DNA of 11,725 nt, taken from positions 1 to 11,725 of the forward strand of contig JAJZRK010000101.1 of assembly GCA_021802745.1 (NCBI GenBank). Direction: 5' to 3'. Source of the DNA: a bacterium (GTDB taxonomy: Bacteria; Gemmatimonadota; Gemmatimonadetes; Gemmatimonadales; Gemmatimonadaceae). Of the stretch, positions 5,841 to 11,725 are shown piece by piece; position 1 is the stretch's first letter; the number at the start of each line of letters is the position of its first letter. A program made the position numbers and the translations under genes. The notes beneath the pieces were generated by a model. That model worked only from the letters and a program-made list of their open reading frames with translations. It had not been told where the DNA came from and searched no databases.

Positions 5841-6875
5841 TCAGAGCACTACCATCGCATCCCCATACGAGTAAAACCGATACCCTTCGTTGATCGCCAC
5901 CTGATACGCGTGCATCGTGAGGTCGTATCCCGCAAACGCCGCCACCAGCATCAGCAGGGTGGAACGGGGGAGATGGAAGTTCGTCACCAGGCGATCGGCG
6001 CTCAGCACCTGCCGCGGCGGGTGGATGAAGATCCGCGTCTCGCCCTCGCCGGCGTGAAACACGCGCTGCGCGTCCACCACGCTCTCGAGCGTGCGCAGCG
6101 AAGTTGTTCCCACGCACCACACCTTGCCGCCGCGCGCGCGCGCGGCATTCAGCCGGTCCGCGGTGGCTGGTGCGATGGAGAACCACTCGTCGTGCATCAG
6201 GTGTTGGGCGAGTTCCTCCACTTCCACCGGCTTGAACGTGCCGGCGCCGACATGCAGCAGCACGTCGGCGCGTTCCACGCCGCGCGCATCGAGCGCGGCG
6301 AGCAGTTCCGGGGTGAAGTGAAGGCCGGCCGTGGGCGCTGCCACCGAGCCGGACTGTCGCGCGTACACCGTCTGGTACCGCTCCACGTCGGGCGCGGCGT
6401 CGGCGCGCGCGATGTAGGGCGGCAGGGGCACATGTCCGTGCGTTTCGATCAACTCGCGCTCGTCGCCCTGCACCAAAAGACGTACGAGGCGCGTGCGGCG
6501 CTCGGTGACTTCCTCGATGACCGCGTCAAAGCCCGGCGCGATGTGCACGACGCGTCCGGGCTTGAGCTTGCCGCCCGGATGCACCATCGCCTCCCAGCGC
6601 CCGTCGTCGTGCTTGCGCAGCAGCAGCACTTCGGCTGGCGCCCCCGAATCGCGCTTCCCGAGCAGTCGCGCGCGGAAGACGCGCGTGGTGTTGAGCACCA
6701 GCACATCGCCCGATGGAATCAAAGCCGCGAGGTCGGCAAAGTGCCGGTGCTCGATGACCCCCGAGTCACGGTGCACGACCATCAGGCGTGAGGCGTCGCG
6801 CCGCTCCGCCGGGGTCTGGGCAATGCGCCGCTCCGGCAGGTGAAAGTCGTAGTCGCTGGTGCGGAGGCCCTTCAT
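5841..6875 (-). CDS. queA: S-adenosylmethionine:tRNA ribosyltransferase-isomerase
   Basis: A 344-residue cytoplasmic enzyme that transfers and isomerises the ribosyl moiety of S-adenosylmethionine onto preQ1-tRNA to make epoxyqueuosine, the step after Tgt. Family motifs are intact: start M-K-G-L-R-T-S-D-Y-D-F-H-L-P, H-P-G-G-K-L-K-P-G (99-107), P-T-A-G-L-H-F-T (181-188), L-H-V-G-A-G-T-F-K-P-V (207-217), H-D-E-W-F (228-232), G-T-T-S-L-R-T-L-E-S (256-265), the T-N-F-H-L-P-R-S-T-L-L-M-L stretch (298-310) and the C-terminal Y-R-F-Y-S-Y-G-D-A-M. ATG 6875 is chosen because it gives the standard N-terminus; the frame stays open upstream but only as a shadow of the neighbour. It lies 14 nt after the GWxTD-like gene, with a weak ribosome binding site. 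Confidence 0.97.
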   Translation of the reverse strand: MKGLRTSDYDFHLPERRIAQTPAERRDASRLMVVHRDSGVIEHRHFADLAALIPSGDVLVLNTTRVFRARLLGKRDSGAPAEVLLLRKHDDGRWEAMVHPGGKLKPGRVVHIAPGFDAVIEEVTERRTRLVRLLVQGDERELIETHGHVPLPPYIARADAAPDVERYQTVYARQSGSVAAPTAGLHFTPELLAALDARGVERADVLLHVGAGTFKPVEVEELAQHLMHDEWFSIAPATADRLNAARARGGKVWCVGTTSLRTLESVVDAQRVFHAGEGETRIFIHPPRQVLSADRLVTNFHLPRSTLLMLVAAFAGYDLTMHAYQVAINEGYRFYSYGDAMVVL

Positions 6876-6889
6876 AACGGTGGCGAAAC

Positions 6890-9280
6890 CTACGGACCGA
6901 TCAGCAGCAGCGCACGTCGCGACACCTTGGCCCCCGACGCCCGGTCGGTGATCTCGACGGTCAGGACGTAGCGCCCGGCGGGCGCCTCGCGCAGCGAGAG
7001 CGCCACATGGTCGAGCGTCACCTCGCGCACCGGCGCGGTGCGCTCGAAGCTCAGGATCACGCGATCGTTTCCGCGCTGCGCACCCACGAGCCCGCCGATC
7101 TGCGCCACGATGCGCCCCGCGACGGACTTCGACGCCTTCTCCAGCACCAGCCGCACGGTGTAGCGCTGCTCCGGCCCTCCGGCCTCGAACCGCCGCGCCC
7201 CCTGTCCCACTCCCGCATTCCCTGCCTCTGCCCCCGCACCGCCACCATAGATCTCCCATGCGAGCGCGATCCCCCGTGCGCGTGGCAGCGTATCGGGGGC
7301 GGGGAGGATGGCGAGCTCGTGCCACCGTCGCGCGGGCGTCGCGTCGTCCGCTACCGCCGACGCGACGAGCACGTCGCTCATGGCGAGCCCCGCACGCTCG
7401 GCGACACCCGGGGCGAACGTCGTGCCACGTGCTGCGCCGCCGCTCGCTACCACTGCTTCAGCGCGCGCGTACAGGTCGCCCGCCGGCGCGCGCAGCTTCC
7501 AGAACGCGAGCCCGTCGGCGCTCGCGCGCGACGAATCGCGCGCCACCGCGTCGGCGCCGTCGGCGAACATCCAGACCTGCGTCACGGGCGGCGGCGTGCG
7601 CACCCCGTCCACTTTCATCCGCTGTACAGGGATGGTGCCTGACAGGAAGACGCTCGGCTGCGCACCGTCCGGACGGAAGCGGGCGACGCGCAGCGGAATC
7701 GAGTCAATGGAGGGAAGCCCGGGCACGTTCGACCAACTCGCCGGCGCCTGCGCCTGGATCTCCTCGTTGATCGCGATATCGTCGAACCCGGGCCGGAAAT
7801 GATTGAAGATCGGCTGGTAATGCACGATGAACTGCACGCGCGGCGCGAACCACCAGAACCAGCAGACCTGGTTGGCGCCGTCGGGTGAATCGGCCTCCGC
7901 CTGCGCGCCGGAGCACGACCAGTTCGCCGTGATCTTCGGGAAACCGTACCGCACATGCAGGTCGCCCGGGAACGTGTCCACCCCGTGCATCCCCTTCTCC
8001 TCATCCGGGTAGCGCAGCTCGGCGAAGGCGATACGCGCCAGGTACTCGGCGCGCACCTCGTTGCCGGGCACGCTCCAGAGCGGATCGGCCGCCGTCCACA
8101 CGAACCGCGCGGTGCGCGCCCGCTCGGCGGGTGGGAGCGCATCGAGCGACTTCACCGCCGCGGGACGCATGATCCGCTCCACGCGGTCAAGGCGCCGCCG
8201 CGTGCTGTCGGCCATCTGGGCGAAGGCGCTGTCGAAGGCGGCCATCGCTCCCCCCTGGCCGCTGCGATGCCTGGCGAGGCCAAGGGCGAGCCAGGCGTCT
8301 GGGTCCCACGGGGCGACGGTCAGACGCTCGTGCGCAACGACAGCGAGTTCTTCCCAGCGCTGACGGTCGGCGAGCGCGGCAAAGCGGTGCCGCCACGGAC
8401 GCGGCACGGCGGGCGCGGCGCGCGTGGCCGTCTCGAACAACTCGAGTGCGTCGTCGTAGGCCTGCACGCCGGGCGGCGGATTGCCGCCGACGAGCGTCGA
8501 GCGACTCTCGATGGCATCACGCACGGCGTTGGCGCTGCTCGTCGTGGAGCCGTTGACCGCATCCGATGATTGACGAAAGCTTCCGGCCCCCGACTGCTGG
8601 CCCACGATGTCCATCAGGCTGACTCCCGGGCCGTTGCTCAGCGACATCCGCCGCCCAAACATCGACTGGTAATCCCTGAAGGCGAGCATCCCCAGCGCGT
8701 CGGCCATCTGCGCCACCACGAGCGAGTCGCCCTGCGCCCGCGCCGCCTCGAAGGCGCGCCGGATGAAACGCGTGGCGCCCGCCCGCACGATGGGCGATCC
8801 CTGCGAGCGGTAGGTGGCGAAGTCCACCAGGAATCGCACGTTGGCGGGCTCCAAGGTGACGGCCCGCAGCAGCGACGAATCCGCCGCCTGGTTCAGCCGC
8901 AGCTGTGCGCGGTCCACGCGCGTTCCGACGGCGCGCTGCGACTGCGACAACTGCCACGCGAGCAATCCGCGCGCGTGCCATGCGGCGGCGGTGGCGTCGG
9001 GGCGAAGCACGAGCGAATCGAGCCGGGCGAGGGCCGCGAGCGAGTCGGCGCGTGTGGTGACGCCGAGAGCGGGGAGTGCGGTGGTCCGTTGGGCGGCGGC
9101 CGTGCCGGCCGCCGCCGTGCACAGCCACAGGGCGGCCGCGAACCGCCGCGAGGCCCCGGCGCTCCACGGCGCTGCGCCTGACGGCGCCGCGCCCACCGGC
9201 GCCGCGCCCACCGGCGCCGCGCCCACCGGCGCCGCGAAGACGCGGCGCGTCAGTCGCCTAAAGCAGCGATCCCTGCGCAT
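6890..9280 (-). CDS. Large exported GWxTD-like protein with TPR-like N-terminal half
   Basis: A 796-residue protein with an unusually long n-region: residues 1-46 carry basic residues and five near-repeats of A-P-V-G-A, then a hydrophobic stretch (47-62) and an A-A-A-Q cleavage-like site near 63. The mature part has helical TPR-like segments (about 78-210 and 275-360), an S/G/N-rich linker (212-270), and a divergent GWxTD-type domain (about 385-450). The latter shows [15 protein letters not shown] and G-V-D-T...H-V-R-Y-G-F-P where G-W-x-T-D and R-Y-G-x-P are expected. A Trp/Cys-rich stretch (454-478) and a C-terminal beta-rich domain (705-794) follow. Molecular function is unknown; a periplasmic or outer-membrane role is inferred. 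ATG 9280 is the only sensible start before the signal segment, and overlaps ruvB by 23 nt. Family assignment is moderate. Confidence 0.85.
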   Translation of the reverse strand: MRRDRCFRRLTRRVFAAPVGAAPVGAAPVGAAPSGAAPWSAGASRRFAAALWLCTAAAGTAAAQRTTALPALGVTTRADSLAALARLDSLVLRPDATAAAWHARGLLAWQLSQSQRAVGTRVDRAQLRLNQAADSSLLRAVTLEPANVRFLVDFATYRSQGSPIVRAGATRFIRRAFEAARAQGDSLVVAQMADALGMLAFRDYQSMFGRRMSLSNGPGVSLMDIVGQQSGAGSFRQSSDAVNGSTTSSANAVRDAIESRSTLVGGNPPPGVQAYDDALELFETATRAAPAVPRPWRHRFAALADRQRWEELAVVAHERLTVAPWDPDAWLALGLARHRSGQGGAMAAFDSAFAQMADSTRRRLDRVERIMRPAAVKSLDALPPAERARTARFVWTAADPLWSVPGNEVRAEYLARIAFAELRYPDEEKGMHGVDTFPGDLHVRYGFPKITANWSCSGAQAEADSPDGANQVCWFWWFAPRVQFIVHYQPIFNHFRPGFDDIAINEEIQAQAPASWSNVPGLPSIDSIPLRVARFRPDGAQPSVFLSGTIPVQRMKVDGVRTPPPVTQVWMFADGADAVARDSSRASADGLAFWKLRAPAGDLYARAEAVVASGGAARGTTFAPGVAERAGLAMSDVLVASAVADDATPARRWHELAILPAPDTLPRARGIALAWEIYGGGAGAEAGNAGVGQGARRFEAGGPEQRYTVRLVLEKASKSVAGRIVAQIGGLVGAQRGNDRVILSFERTAPVREVTLDHVALSLREAPAGRYVLTVEITDRASGAKVSRRALLLIGP
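9167..9236. repeat. 15-bp in-frame tandem repeat in the GWxTD-like gene
   Basis: Three identical 15-bp units (cggcgccgcgcccac on the plus strand) at 9182-9196, 9197-9211 and 9212-9226 are flanked by a degenerate unit at 9167-9181 and a partial one at 9227-9236. In the minus-strand gene each unit encodes five residues (A-P-V-G-A), placed before the hydrophobic core of the signal peptide. Unit length is a multiple of three, so copy changes would keep the frame. Confidence 0.9.
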
Positions 9281-10289
9281 CGCCGGTCTGCGCAGGAGGT
9301 GTGTAGCCGAAGTGGCGGTACGCGAGCGCCGTCGCCATGCGGCCGCGCGACGTGCGCTGGAGGAAGCCGTTCTGCACCAGGAACGGCTCGTAGACCTCTT
9401 CGATGGTATCGCCATCCTCGCCCACCGCCGCCGCAATCGTCTGCACGCCCACCGGCCCGCCCTCGAACTTCTCGATGATGGTGCGCAGCAGCCGCGCATC
9501 CATTTCGTCGAGCCCGAAGTGATCCACGTCGAGCATCTCGAGCGCCTCGCGCGCCACGGCCTCGGTGACGATGCCCTGCGCGCGCACCTGCGCGTAGTCC
9601 CGCACGCGGCGCAGCAATCGGTTCGCCACGCGTGGCGTGCCGCGGGCGCGCCGCGCCAGCTCCTTCGCGCCGGCCGGGTCAATCTGCACCTTCATCACCT
9701 CGGCGGTGCGGTGCACAATGTGCTCGATCTCGTCGGCCGGGTAGTAGTTGAGCCGCAGCTCGATGCCGAAGCGCGCCCGCAGGGGCGCCGTGAGCATGCC
9801 GAGCCGCGTCGTTGCGCCAATGAGCGTGAACTTCTCCACCGGCATCGTGATCGTCTGCGCCTTCGGCCCTTCGCTCAGCCGGATGTCAATCTTGTAGTCC
9901 TCCATCGCGGGATAGAGGAACTCGTCAATGATCGGTCGCAGGCGATGGATCTCGTCAATGAACAGGATGTCGCCTTGGCGCAGGTTCGTCAGCGTCCCCA
10001 CAAGGTCGCCGGGCTTCTCCAGCGCGGGGCCGCTCGTCGTGCGGATGTTCACGCCCATTTCGCGCGCCACCAGCTCAGCCAGCGTCGTCTTGCCCAGTCC
10101 CGGCGGGCCGAAGAGCAGCGCGTGGTCCAGCGGCTCCTTCCGTTCGCGCGCCGCGTCAATGTAGATGCGCAGCGCATCCTTCACCTTGGCCTGGCCGATG
10201 AACTCGGCGAGCCGCTGCGGGCGCAGCGACAGCTCGACCACCGATTCGTCGGCGAGCACTTCGGGGGTGGTGATCTCGGCGCGGGACAT
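9258..10289 (-). CDS. ruvB: Holliday junction branch migration ATPase RuvB
   Basis: A 343-residue AAA+ motor that, with RuvA, drives branch migration of Holliday junctions during recombinational repair. Motifs: S-L-R-P (21-24) and F-I-G-Q (30-33) at the N-terminus, Walker [10 protein letters not shown] (61-69), Walker B I-L-F-I-D-E (108-113), sensor G-A-T-T-R (158-162) and A-P-L-R-A-R-F-G (168-175) with the arginine finger. The C-terminal winged-helix domain includes [17 protein letters not shown]. Length is typical. The ATG start lies 13 nt after the ruvA stop, with a weak site (AGG close to the start). The last 23 nt overlap the GWxTD-like gene in another frame. Confidence 0.98.
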   Translation of the reverse strand: MSRAEITTPEVLADESVVELSLRPQRLAEFIGQAKVKDALRIYIDAARERKEPLDHALLFGPPGLGKTTLAELVAREMGVNIRTTSGPALEKPGDLVGTLTNLRQGDILFIDEIHRLRPIIDEFLYPAMEDYKIDIRLSEGPKAQTITMPVEKFTLIGATTRLGMLTAPLRARFGIELRLNYYPADEIEHIVHRTAEVMKVQIDPAGAKELARRARGTPRVANRLLRRVRDYAQVRAQGIVTEAVAREALEMLDVDHFGLDEMDARLLRTIIEKFEGGPVGVQTIAAAVGEDGDTIEEVYEPFLVQNGFLQRTSRGRMATALAYRHFGYTPPAQTGDAQGSLL

Positions 10290-10302
10290 GCCTGAATGTA
10301 CG

Positions 10303-10902
10303 TCAGCGTTTTGAGACGCGGGCCAGCGCCTTGCGGATCAGGTCGGCAGTGTCGCCGGCGCTTCCATCCTCGAGCGTGCCCATGACCGCCTTCTCCGCAT
10401 CGCCCGCCTGATAGCCGAGCGCGACGAGCGCACGCACCGCATCAGCCCCCGGGCCCGCCGGCGCGCTCGCGCGCCCAGTGGTCGGTGCCGCGCTAGCGGC
10501 GACGAGCTTGTCGCGCAGCTCGAGCACCAGGCGTTCCGCGAGCCTCTTGCCCACGCGCGGCACGCGCGTGAGCGTCGCGAGGTCGTTGTCCTGCACCGCG
10601 CGCACGAGACGATCGCCGCCGAGCGCCGAGAGCAGGTTCATGGCAAGCGCGGGGCCCACGCCCGTCGTCCCCATCAGCCGCTGGAAGAGCGCGCGCTCCG
10701 CCGCACTGGCGAAGCCGTAGAGCGTCCAGCTGTCCTCGCGCACCACAAGTGCCGTGTGCAACTCGATGGCGCCGCCGGGGCGGGGGAGCGACTCGGCGAC
10801 CGACAGCGGAATGTGCACGGCGTACGCCACGCCTCCCGCCGTCATGATCTCGACGCGGTCAATGTCGGCGGCCAGCAGGGTGCCGGCGACGCGGGCGATC
10901 AT
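10303..10902 (-). CDS. ruvA: Holliday junction DNA-binding protein RuvA
   Basis: A 199-residue protein that binds the four-way junction as a tetramer and loads RuvB. It has an N-terminal OB-fold (1-65, beginning M-I-A-R-V-A-G-T-L), two helix-hairpin-helix motifs ([13 protein letters not shown] at 77-89 and [13 protein letters not shown] at 112-124), an Ala/Pro/Gly-rich flexible linker (135-152) and the small C-terminal domain III (153-199) that contacts RuvB. The ATG start overlaps the ruvC stop (ATGA), and GAGG lies 7 nt upstream. Confidence 0.97.
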   Translation of the reverse strand: MIARVAGTLLAADIDRVEIMTAGGVAYAVHIPLSVAESLPRPGGAIELHTALVVREDSWTLYGFASAAERALFQRLMGTTGVGPALAMNLLSALGGDRLVRAVQDNDLATLTRVPRVGKRLAERLVLELRDKLVAASAAPTTGRASAPAGPGADAVRALVALGYQAGDAEKAVMGTLEDGSAGDTADLIRKALARVSKR

Positions 10903-11408
10903 CGGTGCGCCTCGATGAGGCGGGTGACGTCGGCCTGCAGCACGCAGGCGAGCGCCGCGGCCACGCCGTCCGACGCGTCGGCGGGCTCGGGCGCATGCTT
11001 CAGCCGCAGCAGCCTGGCCACCATGAACTGCACCTGTCCCTTGGTGGCGCCGCCGCTCCCCGTCACCGCCTTCTTGATCGTCGCCGGCGGATACTCGTGG
11101 ATCGGCAGCCCCGCCTGCTGGCCGGCCAGCAGCACCACGCCGCGCGCGTGCCCCAGCACCACCGTGGTGCGCACGTTCTTGGCGTAGAACACGTCCTCGA
11201 CCGCGAGCGCCTGCGGCGCATGCCGCGCAATCAGCTCGCGGACCCCTTCGTAGATGTCGCTCAGGCGCGCCGCGAGCGCCTCGCTGGGCCGCGTCCGGAT
11301 GACCCCGCATTCGAGCAACTCGGCGCCGCTCGCCGGGCTGCCGCCCCGGGTGCGAACGACGCCGTAGCCCGTTACCGCCGTGCCGGGGTCAATGCCGAGG
11401 ACGATCAC
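10899..11408 (-). CDS. ruvC: Holliday junction resolvase RuvC
   Basis: A 169-residue RNase H-fold endonuclease that cuts Holliday junctions symmetrically as a dimer. The four acidic catalytic residues are visible: D7 in L-G-I-D-P-G-T, E71 in A-V-E-D-V-F, and D144 and D147 in A-D-A-S-D-G-V-A-A-A-L. Other conserved blocks are Y-A-K-N (75-78), L-G-H-A-R-G (85-90), E-Y-P-P-A-T-I-K-K-A-V-T-G-S-G-G-A-T-K (105-123). Length fits the family. The start is GTG at 11408, overlapping the yebC stop by 4 nt (GTGA). Confidence 0.97.
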   Translation of the reverse strand: MIVLGIDPGTAVTGYGVVRTRGGSPASGAELLECGVIRTRPSEALAARLSDIYEGVRELIARHAPQALAVEDVFYAKNVRTTVVLGHARGVVLLAGQQAGLPIHEYPPATIKKAVTGSGGATKGQVQFMVARLLRLKHAPEPADASDGVAAALACVLQADVTRLIEAHR

Positions 11409-11725
11409 GTGCCGGCCATCTCCGATTCATCCATCTCGAAGTTCGCGTCCACCTTCTGCACGTCGTCCAGTTCCTCGAGCGCCTCGAGGAGCTTCATCAG
11501 CTGGCTGGCCGGCTCGCCCGTCACCGTCACGGTGTTCTTCGGGATCCACGACAGTTCGGCCTGTGTAACCTTGAGGCCGCCCTTGTCGAGCGCCTGGCTC
11601 ACGGCGTGCAGGTCGGCGGGCGCCGTGGTAATGACGAACGCATCGTCCTCACGCACGAAGTCCTCGGCGCCGGCTTCGAGTGCCTTTTCCATCGTTGCGT
11701 CCTCGTCCCGGCCCGCGGCATCGAC
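11405..11725 (-). CDS. yebC: YebC/PmpR-family protein, C-terminal part (runs off right edge)
   Basis: The last 106 residues of a YebC-family protein are present; the 5' end lies beyond the window. The segment V-D-A-A-G-R-D-E-D-A-T-M followed by L-E-A-G-A-E-D, and the end with L-L-E-A-L-E-E-L-D-D-V-Q-K-V-D-A-N-F-E-M, are the family's typical C-terminal features. YebC members have been described as transcriptional regulators and, more recently, as ribosome-associated factors helping translation of proline-rich stretches. yebC immediately before ruvC is a common arrangement. The visible part shows no damage. Confidence 0.95.
   Translation of the reverse strand, partial: VDAAGRDEDATMEKALEAGAEDFVREDDAFVITTAPADLHAVSQALDKGGLKVTQAELSWIPKNTVTVTGEPASQLMKLLEALEELDDVQKVDANFEMDESEMAGT

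Noticed and set aside
6131..6144. Alternating (CG)7 run with Z-DNA potential
   Set aside because: It lies within queA and encodes a normal Ala-Arg-Ala-Arg stretch; explained by codon choice in GC-rich DNA.
6876..7325. N-terminal extension of QueA upstream of ATG 6875
   Set aside because: It lies inside the GWxTD-like gene in another frame and has no family similarity; ATG 6875 gives the standard QueA start.
9092..9116. Perfect 10-bp inverted repeat (ggcggcggcc / ggccgccgcc)
   Set aside because: It encodes the Ala-rich end of the signal peptide of the GWxTD-like protein; expected from low-complexity Ala codons, with no terminator context.
9167..9236. CRISPR-like repeated units
   Set aside because: Units are 15 bp, contiguous without spacers and in frame in a gene; a coding tandem repeat, not a CRISPR array.
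9281..9682. Longer N-terminus for the GWxTD-like protein
   Set aside because: It would overlap RuvB by over 400 nt in a shadow frame; the signal peptide lies just after ATG 9280.
8814..10295. Long plus-strand open frame (493 codons) opposite ruvB and the GWxTD-like gene
   Set aside because: It is a shadow frame caused by high GC; its product is Arg/Ala/His-rich with no family motif, while the opposite strand encodes complete RuvB.

Overview
The window is very GC-rich and densely coded. It most likely comes from the chromosome of a member of the Gemmatimonadota. That is an inference from three things: a GWxTD-like secreted protein, an Ig-like plus RCC1 lipoprotein with cysteine-paired blades, and the gene order. 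No rRNA or other marker is present to prove it. Nearly all of the window is one long minus-strand gene string. On the plus strand there is a single convincing gene.

Read in the direction of transcription (right to left), the string is: yebC (3' part only, running off the right edge), ruvC, ruvA, ruvB, a large GWxTD-like exported protein, queA, a 178-nt spacer, tgt, yajC, def, fmt. The junctions are very tight. Four show 4-nt stop/start overlaps (yebC/ruvC, ruvC/ruvA, tgt/yajC, yajC/def), def/fmt share one base, and the GWxTD gene starts 23 nt inside ruvB. This looks like one operon, or two if the queA-tgt spacer matters. It joins Holliday junction processing (RuvABC), queuosine tRNA modification (Tgt then QueA), a Sec accessory subunit (YajC) and N-formylmethionine handling (Fmt, Def). 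No promoter for the string lies inside the window.

The left part holds a plus-strand lipoprotein gene (270-2504) with three Ig-like repeats and a seven-bladed RCC1-type propeller, every blade carrying a cysteine pair. It converges on fmt. Left of it, positions 74-1 on the minus strand may be the first codons of rsmB, the gene that often follows fmt. If so, the lipoprotein gene sits as an opposite-strand cassette inside a def-fmt-rsmB cluster, with a two-way promoter at about 103-109.

The most unusual non-coding features are two long imperfect palindromes of nearly equal size. One (2513-2668, arms 51 nt, 45/51 matching) almost exactly fills the gap between the convergent lipoprotein and fmt genes and has a strong GC hairpin at its centre. 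The other (5683-5840) is a purine/pyrimidine-skewed palindrome between queA and tgt with G-quadruplex-type G-runs. I see no CRISPR array, tRNA, rRNA, transposase, phage gene or recognisable defence system.
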